Shown here: piece after piece, positions 9,537 through 19,468 of the stretch
Layout of the letters: each line of letters starts with the position of its first letter
How positions within the stretch are numbered: position 1 is the first letter of the stretch
Assembly: GCF_000735365.1 (NCBI RefSeq)
Contig: NZ_JMPL01000023.1
Span: 1 to 50,112, forward strand
DNA length: 50,112 bases
Source of the DNA: Kluyvera ascorbata ATCC 33433
Lineage (GTDB): Bacteria; Pseudomonadota; Gammaproteobacteria; Enterobacterales; Enterobacteriaceae
Direction: 5' to 3'
Program-made: the position numbers and the translations under genes
Notes under the pieces: model-generated
What the model was told of the DNA's origin: nothing
Database searches by the model: none
Seen by the model: only the letters and a program-made list of their open reading frames with translations

Positions 9537-10000
9537 TTCATTTTATTTACTTGCTGGCGCAGGATGCGTTGCTGTCAGCCATTCCTGCCGTCGGGTTTGC
9601 GATGGTCTTTAACGTCCCGCAGCGCGCTCTGCGCTGGTGTGCGCTACTTGGGGCTATCGGCCATACCTCGAGATTTGCCATGATGACCGCCGGGTTTAAT
9701 ATCGAATGGGCCACCTTCCTGGCGGCGATGCTGGTAGGCAGCATCGGCATTCAGTGGTCACGCTGGTATCTGGCGCATCCGAAAATCTTTACCGTCGCTG
9801 CCGTCATCCCCATGTTCCCGGGGATATCGGCCTATACCGCGATGATTTCTGCTGTAAAAATCAGCCACTTTGGCTATTCCGAAGATCTGATGATCATGCT
9901 GCTGAGCAACTTCCTTAAGGCATCATCCATCGTCGGCGCGCTCTCCATCGGGCTATCCATTCCAGGGCTGTGGCTCTACCGCAAGCGTCCGCGGGTGTAA
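9527..10000 (+). CDS. yjjB: YjjB, succinate exporter subunit (ThrE family)
   Basis: This 157-residue membrane protein is the C-terminal half of the split ThrE-type exporter. It matches E. coli YjjB ([43 protein letters not shown]). The start at MGVIHF (9527) was chosen from the family; an ATG 15 bases upstream is in frame. It is coupled to yjjP by a 10-base overlap and both are needed for transport activity in E. coli. Confidence 0.94.
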   Translation: MGVIHFIYLLAQDALLSAIPAVGFAMVFNVPQRALRWCALLGAIGHTSRFAMMTAGFNIEWATFLAAMLVGSIGIQWSRWYLAHPKIFTVAAVIPMFPGISAYTAMISAVKISHFGYSEDLMIMLLSNFLKASSIVGALSIGLSIPGLWLYRKRPRV

Positions 10001-10114
10001 GGAAAACGGCGGTACGGGAAGTGCCGCCCATCGCGTACCTTGTGCTACTATGTGCAGTATTACGGCGGTTATCCCGCCCCCTTCCCGTTGTTTTTTCAGT
10101 ATTGAGATTGTGTT

Positions 10115-10654
10115 ATGTCTTCTCGTATTTTAACGCCTAACGTGATCGGAATTGACGCTTTCGTCGCCGATCCTGCAGCGATTCTTGCGCAAACACAGGG
10201 CGGCGCGCTCGCCGTGTTTGCCAATAATCAGCCTGCGTTCTATGCCATTACGCAGGAACGTCTGGCGCAACTCCTGGCGCTGGAAGAAAAGCTATCCCGA
10301 CCGGGTAGCGACGTGACGCTGGACGCACAATTTTTTGAAGAGCCGACGCCAACCCCGATTGCGGTTCCAATGGGGAAATTTGCGATGTACGCAGGCTGGC
10401 AGCCCGATGCCGAGTTCCTGCGCCTTTCCGCGCTGTGGGGTATCGCTTTAAGCGAGCCCGTTACGCCGGAAGAGCTGGCCGCTTTCGTCGCCTACTGGCA
10501 GGCTGAAGGGAAAGTGTTCCATCATGTACAATGGCAGCAAAAGCTGGCGCGCAGCGTACAGATGGGCCGAGCCAATAATAACGGCCAGACGCGCCGTGAT
10601 ATCAACACCGTCAGCGAGCCTGACAGTCATATTCCACCGGGTTTCAGAGGTTGA
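10115..10654 (+). CDS. dnaT: DnaT, primosomal protein I
   Basis: DnaT is a 179-residue primosome component that joins the PriA-PriB-DNA complex and helps load DnaB-DnaC at restarted forks. The N-terminal oligomerisation region ([15 protein letters not shown]) and the C-terminal ssDNA-binding region ([15 protein letters not shown]) are recognisable. The gene ends 2 bases before dnaC, the usual dnaTC operon. Confidence 0.95.
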   Translation: MSSRILTPNVIGIDAFVADPAAILAQTQGGALAVFANNQPAFYAITQERLAQLLALEEKLSRPGSDVTLDAQFFEEPTPTPIAVPMGKFAMYAGWQPDAEFLRLSALWGIALSEPVTPEELAAFVAYWQAEGKVFHHVQWQQKLARSVQMGRANNNGQTRRDINTVSEPDSHIPPGFRG

Positions 10655-10656
10655 GC

Positions 10657-11394
10657 ATGAAAGACGTTGGTGAATTAATGAAGCGCCTGCAGAAAATGAT
10701 GCCGGCGCATATCGAACCGGCATTTAAAACCGGCGAAGAACTATTGGCCTGGCAAAAAGAGCAGGGCGAAATCCGCGCCGCAGCGCTGGCGCGTGAGAAC
10801 CGCGCCATGAAAATGCAGCGCACTTTTAACCGCTCTGGTATTCGTCCGCTGCATCAGAACTGTTCATTTGATAACTACCGTGTTGAAAATGAAGGCCAGA
10901 TGAACGCGCTGGCAAAAGCGCGACAGTACGTGGAGGAGTTCGACGGTAATATCGCGAGCTTTATCTTCTCTGGCAAACCGGGAACCGGAAAAAACCATCT
11001 TGCCGCAGCCATCTGTAATGAGCTGCTGCTGCGTGGAAAATCGGTGCTGATCATCACCGTTGCCGACATTATGTCGGCGATGAAAGAAACCTTCGGCAAT
11101 CGGGAAACCAGCGAAGAGCAGCTGCTAAGCGATCTCAGCAATGTCGATCTGTTGGTGATCGATGAGATCGGCATGCAAACCGAATCGCGGTATGAAAAAG
11201 TGATCATCAATCAGATTGTCGATCGACGCTCTTCGTCTAAACGCCCGACCGGCATGCTGACGAACAGCAACCTTGATGAAATGAATAAGATGCTGGGCGA
11301 GCGTGTGATGGACCGCATGCGTCTTGGTAACAGCCTGTGGGTCATTTTCAACTGGGACAGTTATCGCAGCCGCGTCACTGGCAAAGAGTATTAA
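10657..11394 (+). CDS. dnaC: DnaC, helicase loader
   Basis: DnaC is a AAA+ ATPase that binds DnaB helicase and loads it on ssDNA at oriC and at restarted forks. The protein is 245 residues and nearly identical to E. coli DnaC. Walker A is GKPGTGKN around residue 105, Walker B LLVIDEIG near 168, and the arginine-finger region ERVMDRMR follows. The start MKDVGELM at 10657 is the family start; an in-frame TTG 6 bases upstream overlaps dnaT. It is essential in E. coli. Confidence 0.97.
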   Translation: MKDVGELMKRLQKMMPAHIEPAFKTGEELLAWQKEQGEIRAAALARENRAMKMQRTFNRSGIRPLHQNCSFDNYRVENEGQMNALAKARQYVEEFDGNIASFIFSGKPGTGKNHLAAAICNELLLRGKSVLIITVADIMSAMKETFGNRETSEEQLLSDLSNVDLLVIDEIGMQTESRYEKVIINQIVDRRSSSKRPTGMLTNSNLDEMNKMLGERVMDRMRLGNSLWVIFNWDSYRSRVTGKEY

Positions 11395-11462
11395 GATAAA
11401 TCCGGCGAATGATAGGCGTATACTCATCACGCCAACTTTTAATAGCACACACGAGTACACCC

Positions 11463-11954
11463 ATGAAATCAGTAAAATCGATGCTTTGCCGAGTTATTAT
11501 TGCCAGCGCGTTTGTTTCAACCGCTGCGGGCGCCGTATCGTTAAATGATCTGAGCAGCGCGGCTACCCAGCTTACCGGCGGTAGCAGCACGTCGCAGACT
11601 GGCGGCACGTCTCTCTCTTCGCTCACCAGCCTGCTTAACGGCGGTAGCCAGTCTCTGAGCTCCAGCAGCATGAACAATGCCGCCGGGATCATGGGCTACT
11701 GCGCGAAAGAAAAACTGGCTTCCGTGACCAACGTGGACAACGTGAAAAACCAGGTACTGGATAAACTGGGCCTCAACACGCAGGCAGAACAGAAACAGGA
11801 TACCGGCTATATGGACGGTATTCAGGGTCTGCTGAACGCGAAAGATGGCCAGAAACTGGACCTTGATAGCCTGGGCAACACCGAACTGGGCAAAAAAGTG
11901 AAAGCAAAAGCCTGTGATTTTGTACTGAAACAAGGTGTTAGCTTCATTTCTTAA
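11463..11954 (+). CDS. yjjA: YjjA, DUF2501 secreted protein
   Basis: This 163-residue protein has an N-terminal signal peptide (MKSVKSMLCRVIIASAF..., cleaved near AGA) and a low-complexity Ser/Gly/Thr-rich stretch of about 45 residues before a helical C-terminal domain with two cysteines (GYCAKEK, KACDFVLKQGV). It is YjjA/DUF2501, a periplasmic protein of unknown function that follows dnaC in E. coli as well. The start was placed at the ATG giving the signal peptide. Confidence 0.9.
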   Translation: MKSVKSMLCRVIIASAFVSTAAGAVSLNDLSSAATQLTGGSSTSQTGGTSLSSLTSLLNGGSQSLSSSSMNNAAGIMGYCAKEKLASVTNVDNVKNQVLDKLGLNTQAEQKQDTGYMDGIQGLLNAKDGQKLDLDSLGNTELGKKVKAKACDFVLKQGVSFIS

Positions 11955-11963
11955 TATTATCTC

Positions 11964-11987
11964 TGCGGCGAGCGCCCGCTCGCCGCA
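11964..11987 (+). terminator. GC-rich stem-loop after yjjA
   Basis: Ten-base perfect arms TGCGGCGAGC (11964-11973) and GCTCGCCGCA (11978-11987) with loop GCCC. No T-tract follows, so it may act as an mRNA 3' stabiliser or weak terminator. Confidence 0.55.
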
Positions 11988-12139
11988 AAATTACCTGCAC
12001 AAAAAACGCTCATTTCTAAACCAATTCCGAATAACAGCACACTTTCGCTACGATAGAATTGCAGACAGATGACGGCACAATTACATTGTGAAGTTAATTT
12101 CTGTTCAGCCAGCACATCTGGCGCAGTTGAGGACGTGTA

Positions 12140-14434
12140 GTGTCAGAGTTGTTATCCCTCGTACTTTTTCTTGCTTCCATTGCAATCTATGCGTGGAAAG
12201 CGGGACGAAATAAATGGTGGTTTGCCGCTACCTTAACGGTACTGGGCCTGTTTGTGGTCCTGAATATCACCCTGTACGCCAGTGACTATTTCACCGGTGA
12301 TGGGATTAATGACGCCGTTCTCTACACATTAACAAACAGCCTGACGGGCGCTGGCGTTGGGAAATATATCCTGCCGGGTGTTGGCCTTGTAGTTGGGCTT
12401 GTCGCTGTCTTCAGCGCGCTCGGTTGGGTGCTTCGCCGTCGTCGACATCATCCTCACCATTTTGGCTACAGCCTGATAGCGCTGGTTCTGGCCGTCGGCT
12501 CGGTGGATGCCAGCCCGGCGTTTCGCCAGATTAGCGAACTGGTGAAATCCCAATCACGCGACGGCGACCCTGACTTCTCGGCCTACTACAAAGAGCCATC
12601 GAAAACGATTCCTAAGCCGAAGCTGAATCTGGTTTATATCTACGGCGAAAGCCTGGAGCGAACCTACTTCGACGATGAAGCCTTCCCCAACCTGACGCCT
12701 GAGCTGGGTGCGCTAAAAAATGCGAGCCTCGATTTTAGCCACACCATGCAGTTGCCCGGAACCGACTACACCATCGCCGGTATGGTCGCTTCACAGTGTG
12801 GCATTCCGCTGTTTGCACCGTTCGAAGGCAACGCCTCCGCCTCGCTGTCGAGCTTCTTCCCGCAGAATATCTGCCTTGGCGATATCCTGAAAAACTCCGG
12901 CTACGAAAACTACTTCGTGCAGGGTGCCAACCTGCGCTTTGCCGGAAAAGATGTGTTCCTGAAGTCGCACGGCTTTGACTATCTGTATGGCGCAGAAGAG
13001 CTGAAAACCACCGTCGCCGACCCGAGCTATAAGAACGACTGGGGCTATTACGATGACACCGTGCTGGATGAAGCATGGAAGAAATTCGAATCGCTCTCCC
13101 GTGAAGGCAAGCGCTTCTCTCTGTTTACCCTGACCGTGGATACCCACCACCCGGACGGCTTTATCTCACGCACCTGCAACCGTAAAAAATATGAGATCGG
13201 CGGCAAAGCGAACCAGTCGTTCAGCGCAGTAACCTGTAGCCAGGAAAACATCGCGGAATTCATCAATAAGATCAAAGCGTCGCCGTATTTTAAGAACACC
13301 ATTATCGTCGTCTCTTCTGACCATCTGGCGATGAAAAATACCGCCTGGGATTACCTCAACAAGCAGGACCGTAGCAACCTGTTCTTTGTAATTCGCAGCG
13401 ACCAGCCGGACGAGCAGGACGTGCTGGCAATGAAGCGCAATACCATGGATAACGGCGCGACGGTGCTGGATCTGCTCGGCGGCGATAACTTTATCGGCCT
13501 TGGCCGCAGCAGCCTTTCTGGGCAGTCGCTCTCGGAAGTATTCCTCAATATGAAAGAAAAGGTGCTGGCCTGGAAGCCGGACGTTATTCGCCTGTGGAAC
13601 TTCCCGAAAGAGATCAAAAATTTCTCTATCGATACCCAGAAAAACATGATTGCGTTCTCCGGCAGCCATTTCCGTCTGCCGCTGCTGCTACGCGTTTCGG
13701 ATAACCGCGTTGAGCCGTTGCCGGAAAGTGAGTATTCCGCACCGCTGCGCTATCAGTTGGCAGATTTCGCCCCGCGCGATAACTTCGTCTGGGTCGACCG
13801 TTGCTACAAAATGGGCCAACTGTGGTCGCAAAACCTGTCGCTCTCTACCGACTGGTGCGTATCTCAGGGTCAGCTTGGCGGCGAGCAGAAAGTGCAGCAC
13901 GTTGATAAAACGCAGTGGAAAGGCAAAACCGAGTTTAAAGACACGGTGATCGACATGGTGCGCTACAAAGGTAACGTCGACTCGCTCAAAACCGTCGATA
14001 ACGATATTCGCTATAAAGCAGACAGCTTTATCTTCAACGTCGCGGGCGCACCGGAAGAGGTGAAAACCTTCAGCGGGATTTCTCGCCCTGAATCATGGGG
14101 GCGCTGGTCTAACGCCCAGCTTGGCCAGGAAGTGAAGATTGAATACCAGCACCCGCTGCCGAAGCGTTTCGACCTGGTTATTACCGCCAAAGCTTTCGGT
14201 CCAAATGCCGATAAGCCTATCCCGGTCCGCGTCGGTAACAGCGAGCAAACGCTGACGCTGGGCCACGACGTCACCACCACCACCCTGCACTTTGATAACC
14301 CTGCTGACGCCAACACGCTGGTGATTGTGCCGCCCGACCCGCAGTCAACCAATGAGGGGAATATCCTCGGCCATTCACCACGTCAGTTGGGGATTGGCAT
14401 GGTCGAGATTAAGGTGATTAACGCCGAAGGGTAA
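12140..14434 (+). CDS. opgB: OpgB (MdoB), phosphoglycerol transferase
   Basis: OpgB moves phosphoglycerol from phosphatidylglycerol to osmoregulated periplasmic glucans. The protein is 764 residues, close to the 763 of E. coli, with membrane helices in residues 1-130 and then a periplasmic sulfatase-fold domain. Visible landmarks are [12 protein letters not shown], the catalytic-threonine region [17 protein letters not shown], and TVDTHHPDG and SSDHLAM metal ligands. The start is a GTG at 12140 with GAGGA upstream. A hairpin follows the stop. Confidence 0.97.
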   Translation: MSELLSLVLFLASIAIYAWKAGRNKWWFAATLTVLGLFVVLNITLYASDYFTGDGINDAVLYTLTNSLTGAGVGKYILPGVGLVVGLVAVFSALGWVLRRRRHHPHHFGYSLIALVLAVGSVDASPAFRQISELVKSQSRDGDPDFSAYYKEPSKTIPKPKLNLVYIYGESLERTYFDDEAFPNLTPELGALKNASLDFSHTMQLPGTDYTIAGMVASQCGIPLFAPFEGNASASLSSFFPQNICLGDILKNSGYENYFVQGANLRFAGKDVFLKSHGFDYLYGAEELKTTVADPSYKNDWGYYDDTVLDEAWKKFESLSREGKRFSLFTLTVDTHHPDGFISRTCNRKKYEIGGKANQSFSAVTCSQENIAEFINKIKASPYFKNTIIVVSSDHLAMKNTAWDYLNKQDRSNLFFVIRSDQPDEQDVLAMKRNTMDNGATVLDLLGGDNFIGLGRSSLSGQSLSEVFLNMKEKVLAWKPDVIRLWNFPKEIKNFSIDTQKNMIAFSGSHFRLPLLLRVSDNRVEPLPESEYSAPLRYQLADFAPRDNFVWVDRCYKMGQLWSQNLSLSTDWCVSQGQLGGEQKVQHVDKTQWKGKTEFKDTVIDMVRYKGNVDSLKTVDNDIRYKADSFIFNVAGAPEEVKTFSGISRPESWGRWSNAQLGQEVKIEYQHPLPKRFDLVITAKAFGPNADKPIPVRVGNSEQTLTLGHDVTTTTLHFDNPADANTLVIVPPDPQSTNEGNILGHSPRQLGIGMVEIKVINAEG

Positions 14435-14444
14435 AATCAGTGCA

Positions 14445-14477
14445 CTTTCATAGGGGGCATACCGCCCCTTATGAAAG
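14445..14477 (+). terminator. Hairpin after opgB
   Basis: Arms of 13 bases at 14445-14457 and 14465-14477, CTTTCATA followed by G5 pairing with CCCC then TTATGAAAG, with one G-T pair. The sequence beyond is AT-rich and marks the border between core genes and the accessory pilus locus. Confidence 0.6.
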
Positions 14478-14615
14478 CATATAAAGCTTTATATCATTTA
14501 TATACCAGTTCAAATAACCATATAAATTCAATTTATATTTATAAATATACCAACAAAATAAGATTATCTAGCATTTACCAACACACAAATTATTGGTAAA
14601 CATTGCTGCGTAATC

Positions 14616-15257
14616 ATGCTCACAGGGTATAAATTCGAATCCATTCGCTTCTTAGATGATGAAAATATCGTCGCCTGGGAAGTCCTTTCCACCGCACCGT
14701 CGCAAATTAACCTTGAGCATTTTTTCAGCACAATGGCGCTGGAAGCCAGGATCACGCTTTTCTTTGCCCAACTGAAGCACGTGCTCAGCACTCCCGCTTC
14801 TGGCAAGTACTACCTGAATGCCAATGCCGATGTTCTGCTTACGCCCGATTTTTTACAGCGCCTCAGCGAACAGCGCAGCACGCTCGAGAACATTGCAATT
14901 GAGCTGACTGACCTGGAGCAACTGCCCCAGCTTTCACCGGCTGAAAGCCAGCAGCTCCGCATGCGTATTGCCGCACTGCGAGAAATGGGTATCGCGGTCT
15001 GGGCTGATGATGTTCATGACGACATTCTGCCCTGCCTGGTCGAACAGGATTATCGCTTCTCTGGGGCCAAAATCGATAAACATGCGTTCTGGACAAGTCG
15101 CGAATGCAAAGAGCCGTTTCTCAAACTTGCCCGGTTATGCAAAAACATAGCCGATGAAGTCCTTGTCGAGGGAATTGAAACCCTTGCCGACTATCAATTA
15201 GCCCGAGATTCACATGCTAATTATGGCCAGGGATTTTTATGGAATAAATCGTCATGA
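14616..15257 (+). CDS. EAL-domain protein, partly degenerate
   Basis: This 213-residue protein is a stand-alone EAL-fold domain. Counterparts of the catalytic set can be seen: E22 in AWEVLS (EAL position), N68/N70, E96 in IELTD, D131-D132, K152 in AKID, E185 in VEGIE and Q205 in QGFLW. The loop-6 signature DDFGTG is replaced by DDVHDD, so c-di-GMP hydrolysis may be weak or lost, and it may instead act by protein contact like YdiV. It overlaps the next LuxR gene by ATGA, so the two are translated together. It sits upstream of a pilus operon, as c-di-GMP genes often do for fimbriae (mrkJ, fim). Base composition of the flank is AT-rich. Confidence 0.82.
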   Translation: MLTGYKFESIRFLDDENIVAWEVLSTAPSQINLEHFFSTMALEARITLFFAQLKHVLSTPASGKYYLNANADVLLTPDFLQRLSEQRSTLENIAIELTDLEQLPQLSPAESQQLRMRIAALREMGIAVWADDVHDDILPCLVEQDYRFSGAKIDKHAFWTSRECKEPFLKLARLCKNIADEVLVEGIETLADYQLARDSHANYGQGFLWNKSS

Positions 15258-15790
15258 TGTACCCACCGTATCAACTGGTTATCTTGAGCAACAACTATTT
15301 CCTCTGGCTTGGTTTAAAGCATGCCCTGCCTTTTATGATTAACCCTGCCCCAACGCCCCAATGGTTTAATCTAGAGAACGATGACAGCGTATTTAAATTA
15401 CGCGAGAAGATCCTCAACGATAATAGCGAATCAAAATGGCTGATCGTGACCGAGCACAATCGGGTAGAGGAAGTTCAACAATGTCTACCGCCGGAACGGG
15501 CTTGCGTCTTCAGCGACAAGCTCTCGCTAAAAATGATGAGCCAGCAGCTTAAAAAACCGGAGTTTCGCCGAACGCTACGCAGAGAAGCACCGCTAACGCA
15601 CGCTGAAATCCACGTTTGCTTGTTGATAATCATGGGATATTCACCCTCAGACATTGCCAATATGCTGCATAAATCACCGAAGACAATTTATACCCATCGC
15701 CGCAATGCGATGACGAAATTTCACTGTAATTCGCTGGCTGAATTACATCGAAAAATTCGCATAATGAATAACAGTTCACTGCATCAGTAA
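15254..15790 (+). CDS. LuxR-family helix-turn-helix regulator
   Basis: This 178-residue protein has a LuxR/GerE helix-turn-helix at residues 115-175 (LTHAEIHVCLLIIMGYSPSDIANML, KTIYTHRRNAMTKF). The N-terminal 110 residues resemble the short unassigned domains of BglJ/FimW-like regulators and have no visible phospho-acceptor pocket. It is translationally coupled to the EAL gene (ATGA). About 230 bases separate it from the first pilus gene on the same strand, so it is a likely local regulator of the pilus; this is inference from position. Confidence 0.85.
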   Translation: MMYPPYQLVILSNNYFLWLGLKHALPFMINPAPTPQWFNLENDDSVFKLREKILNDNSESKWLIVTEHNRVEEVQQCLPPERACVFSDKLSLKMMSQQLKKPEFRRTLRREAPLTHAEIHVCLLIIMGYSPSDIANMLHKSPKTIYTHRRNAMTKFHCNSLAELHRKIRIMNNSSLHQ

Positions 15791-16018
15791 TGACTTAAAG
15801 AAATCATAAGCAATGAGAAGTAAAGATTACCACGGCGTTTCCCGACGGAAATAAACCGGAAACGTGCAATGAACATTTTAATTACATTATTCGGAATAGG
15901 CTGAGATTTAACGGATAAAAGTATCCTTCTGTAGGGGCTGATTTTAGTATCTGCGCGAATACCATTCAGAAATATGCTTATTCCATGACTGCATCAATTT
16001 ATCTATTGGAGCTTATCT

Positions 16019-16513
16019 ATGAAAAAGATGCCTATCGTCATTTTCAGCTTGTTTTGCATTATTCCGCACGCCGCGCTGGCAGACAGCCCTGCTACCGCAA
16101 CCATGCATGTTTCGCTGGAAGTATTGAAGTCCTGTACGCTGCAGACCAACGATCTGAATTTCGCCAGTCACGGTTCTGACGAATCCAGTGAAATCAATAC
16201 CTCCACCCAGCTTAGCGTGCTGTGCACCAACGGTACGCCGTTTACCCTTTCAGCGGCAAGCAGCGATAGCGAAAGCGACGGTACCTTCTGGCTGAAACCT
16301 GAAGACAGCAGCGTTGGGGCACAAAACATCGCCTATAAACTTTATGCTGACGAAAGTAAGAAAACGCCGGTGAACGCCAGCGGAGGAATTGAAGGCACCG
16401 GCACTGGGCAAACACAATCCGAAACCATTGTCGGCGTTATTGAGGCGGGCGCACTGACCAACGCCAAAGCCGGGTTGTACAGCGATGATGTCACCCTGAA
16501 TCTGGTGTATTAA
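16019..16513 (+). CDS. Major pilin, spore-coat-U (Csu-like) family
   Basis: This 164-residue secreted protein has a signal peptide ending ALA (about residue 21) and a single spore-coat-U-type beta domain (ATATMHVSLEVLKSCTLQ, SVLCTNGTPFTLS, GLYSDDVTLNLVY). Two cysteines near residues 39 and 70 fit the family disulfide. It is probably the repeating subunit of an archaic (Csu-type) chaperone-usher pilus. GGAG lies before the ATG, and it is the first gene of a four-gene operon whose next member starts 2 bases after its stop. Confidence 0.88.
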   Translation: MKKMPIVIFSLFCIIPHAALADSPATATMHVSLEVLKSCTLQTNDLNFASHGSDESSEINTSTQLSVLCTNGTPFTLSAASSDSESDGTFWLKPEDSSVGAQNIAYKLYADESKKTPVNASGGIEGTGTGQTQSETIVGVIEAGALTNAKAGLYSDDVTLNLVY

Positions 16514-16515
16514 AC

Positions 16516-17271
16516 ATGCGCCGTTTCTCTCTCTTTGCCCTATTCTGGCTGGCCATTCTTTCCTTGTTCACCCACTACGCGCACTGCGCCACCCTACAGG
16601 TAGCGCCGGTGATGCTGAATCTTACGGCCTCCCAACGCGCCGGCGCGCTGTATCTCACCAATACCGGGGACCAGGCTATTCATGCGCAAATTCGTGTCTA
16701 CGACTGGACGCAGTCCTCAGGAAAAGATGTCCTGACGCTGACCAATGAAATCGTCAGTAGCCCAGCGGTGACGTCGTTAGCGCCTGGGCAGCGCCAGTTG
16801 GTACGCATTGTAGTTCTCAATCCCGTTGCCCATCCTCAAGAGCAGAGCTTTCGCCTGCTGGTTGATGAGCTTCCCCGCGACCACCTCAACGCCCTCAGTC
16901 AAAACGGCGTCCATTTCCTTTTGCGTTACTCCATACCGCTCTTTATCGCTCCACAGGAACCCACCAAAGTAGACGAAACGGCGCAACTCTCCTGCCAACA
17001 GGAAAACCAGGGCGTGTGGTGTCAGAACACGGGCAATAGCCATATCCGTATGAGCAACGTCCAGGCCATTGCCGATAACGGGCAGGTCGTCGATACGCTC
17101 TCAGGTCTGGCAGGGTATGTGCTTCCAGGAAAACAGTTTGCGCTGCCGTTCAAACGCAGCCACCGCGATTCGCTCTCCTCTCTGCGCGCTTATCTGAATG
17201 AACATACTCAAGCCAGTCAGCTCAGCGTGCATCCTGCTGCTGTGGTTAATCGCAATGCCGCTCCACGCTGA
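16516..17271 (+). CDS. Periplasmic pilus chaperone (archaic family)
   Basis: This 251-residue protein has a signal peptide (to about residue 24, YAHC) and two immunoglobulin-like domains. The FGS-type chaperone signature is seen as LAPGQRQLVRIVV and FRLLVDEL, with the donor strand region between. It binds pilin subunits in the periplasm and delivers them to the usher. The 3' end overlaps the usher gene by 74 bases, an unusually long coding overlap. Confidence 0.9.
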   Translation: MRRFSLFALFWLAILSLFTHYAHCATLQVAPVMLNLTASQRAGALYLTNTGDQAIHAQIRVYDWTQSSGKDVLTLTNEIVSSPAVTSLAPGQRQLVRIVVLNPVAHPQEQSFRLLVDELPRDHLNALSQNGVHFLLRYSIPLFIAPQEPTKVDETAQLSCQQENQGVWCQNTGNSHIRMSNVQAIADNGQVVDTLSGLAGYVLPGKQFALPFKRSHRDSLSSLRAYLNEHTQASQLSVHPAAVVNRNAAPR

Positions 17272-19468
17272 GCCGCCCGCTGAATCCACGCAGTATCTCT
17301 CCATTACCGTTAACCGCTATCTGTACGACGGGCTATGGCCCGTCCGTGTAGACAACGGCGCGTTGTGGATGAGCGCTGAGGATGCCGTCAGGCTGGGAAT
17401 ATCAGCGCCGAAAGCGAACGCGTCGTGGATTAATCTTTCGACGGCAAAGCACATTCATGTCAACTACGATAGCCTACAACAACAGCTAGCCCTGACGCTT
17501 CCCGAAAGCGAACTCACCCATGTCCAGCACCTGGACGCACAGCCAAATCATGCCCGCGATGCGCTCCCTCAGGCCGAGGAGATGGGCAATCTCACGCTGG
17601 ATTACTCGCTCTATTCCAGTGAAACCGCCACGCTCAAGCAAACCAGCTTACAGAGCCAGCTCCAGACCTCCGGTTGGCTTCCGGGTCAGCTCAGCAACAG
17701 CACAAATAGCCGTTTTCAACGCGGAGACAATGCAGAGGCAGCCACGCATACCCGGCTCATGACAACCTGGCAGTATGATTTCCCCACCTGGCTCGCCAGC
17801 ATAGCCATTGGCGATAGCGTGACGACAGGGGTGAGCTGGAGTCGTCAGGTGCGATTTGGCGGGCTGCATCTGGCACGAAATTTTCAACTCGATCCGCAGC
17901 TGAATACCGCGCCACGCACGGCGTTCAGCGATAGCGTCGCGCTACCGTCTACGGTCGATTTGTATATTGATGGGCTGCAACAAAGCCATCAGCAGGTGAC
18001 GCCTGGGAACTACATACTCAATACGCTCCCTACCTTCTCAGGTAGCGGCCAGGCTCAGGTGGTGATCACCGATATAAACGGTCAGCGCCGGGAAGTTACG
18101 CTCGATTTATATGGTGCGCCAAATATGCTGGCACAGGGTATCAGCAGCAGTTCGCTGGATATCGGTTGGCTGCGTCAACGCTATGCCGAGCGTTCAAACG
18201 ACTACGCCGCCTCACCCATGCTGGATGCGGGCTGGCGCTACGGCCTCAACAACAGTCTGACCCTCAGCGCCCACACCGAACAACACCGTGACGTACATAA
18301 TCTGGGCGCGTCGGGAGACTGGCTGCTCTCTCCACTCGCGGGCATTGTCAGCAGTCATCTTGCGGGCAGCCAAAGCCCGCAGGGAGAAGGCGTAAAGTGG
18401 GGGTTCGGCTACCAGTGGAACGGACAAGGGCTAGGGCTTGCCGCCAGCACCAGCCGCAGCAGCGAGCAATGGACGGATATTGCGCGTCTTTCCGGTAGCC
18501 TGCCGGTGAGGCGCACTGACAACATTTGGCTCAGCCAGACGCTGTCAGGTTGGGGAACGCTAGGAGCAGGATGGGTGCGACAGGATAGCGCACGTTACCT
18601 GAATGCCAGTTGGTCAAAATCCTTTAACAACCGCGTCTCCACCACGTTCGCTTTTACGCATGCGCTGAGCTCTGGCGACAAAACGATTCAACTGATGCTA
18701 TCGGTTCCGCTTGGCCGTAAAGACACGGTTTCACTGCAGATGAGCAATCAATCAACGCGCGCGGACTATCGCCATCAGCCGGATTATCAGTCAGGCGGCT
18801 GGTCATGGCAGGTCAGCCAGAATAACGCCAGCACCCGACAGCAGCACGCTGACCTTGGCTATCTGAGCCAATACGGCGAGTGGCATGTGGGTATGGACCG
18901 CGATAATCAAAGCAATAATCGCTACCTCAGCGGAGAAGGTTCCTTCATATTGCTGGACTCACACCCCTACGCCTTACGCTACAACCGCCAGGGAATTGCG
19001 CTCATCACCACCGATGGCATCAGCGGTGTCCCCATTGCGGTCGAAAACCGTCCGGCTGGCAAAACGGATGACAACGGCTTCTTACTGCTGACGGATTTGC
19101 CCCGTTATCAAAAGAGTAAAATTTCGCTCGACCCGCTGGATTTGCCGCCTGAAGTCGTCACGCCGCTGACGGAAATGCGCGCAACGCCCGGGCAGAGTGA
19201 AGCCGTAAAAGTCGATTTTCAGGTTCATCGCTCATCTCTGGTCAGTGCCCAGGTTGTGGATCAACAGCACAGGCCACTGCCCGTCGGCAGCCTCGTCACC
19301 TTTGGCGATCACCAATCCATCGTCGGTCGCGACGGCTTTATCTGGCTGGAAAGCCCACCGATGCCTGGCGCACTGCAAATCCAAACCCCATCAGGGCGCT
19401 GTGAAGTCGCCCTCCCCGCGGTAGAGGGCAGAACAACAATCAATCTGGGAACCTTGCTGTGTCATTAA
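17198..19468 (+). CDS. Outer membrane usher (archaic, Csu-like)
   Basis: This 756-residue protein has a signal peptide (ends PLHA, about residue 24), an N-terminal chaperone-binding domain, a 24-strand barrel with a plug, and C-terminal domains (RSSLVSAQVVDQQHRPLPVGSLVTF). Usher landmarks seen are FSDSVALPSTVDLYIDGLQQ, TDINGQRREVTLDLYGAPNMLAQG and NLGTLL. It forms the secretion pore and assembly platform. The start at 17198 is inside the chaperone gene but alone gives a proper signal peptide. It overlaps the tip gene by 10 bases. Confidence 0.92.
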   Translation: MNILKPVSSACILLLWLIAMPLHAEPPAESTQYLSITVNRYLYDGLWPVRVDNGALWMSAEDAVRLGISAPKANASWINLSTAKHIHVNYDSLQQQLALTLPESELTHVQHLDAQPNHARDALPQAEEMGNLTLDYSLYSSETATLKQTSLQSQLQTSGWLPGQLSNSTNSRFQRGDNAEAATHTRLMTTWQYDFPTWLASIAIGDSVTTGVSWSRQVRFGGLHLARNFQLDPQLNTAPRTAFSDSVALPSTVDLYIDGLQQSHQQVTPGNYILNTLPTFSGSGQAQVVITDINGQRREVTLDLYGAPNMLAQGISSSSLDIGWLRQRYAERSNDYAASPMLDAGWRYGLNNSLTLSAHTEQHRDVHNLGASGDWLLSPLAGIVSSHLAGSQSPQGEGVKWGFGYQWNGQGLGLAASTSRSSEQWTDIARLSGSLPVRRTDNIWLSQTLSGWGTLGAGWVRQDSARYLNASWSKSFNNRVSTTFAFTHALSSGDKTIQLMLSVPLGRKDTVSLQMSNQSTRADYRHQPDYQSGGWSWQVSQNNASTRQQHADLGYLSQYGEWHVGMDRDNQSNNRYLSGEGSFILLDSHPYALRYNRQGIALITTDGISGVPIAVENRPAGKTDDNGFLLLTDLPRYQKSKISLDPLDLPPEVVTPLTEMRATPGQSEAVKVDFQVHRSSLVSAQVVDQQHRPLPVGSLVTFGDHQSIVGRDGFIWLESPPMPGALQIQTPSGRCEVALPAVEGRTTINLGTLLCH

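Noticed and set aside
15913-15926. GGATA-AAAG-TATCC small inverted repeat in the pilus promoter region
   Set aside because: Five-base arms are too short to separate from chance in a 228-base AT-rich gap.
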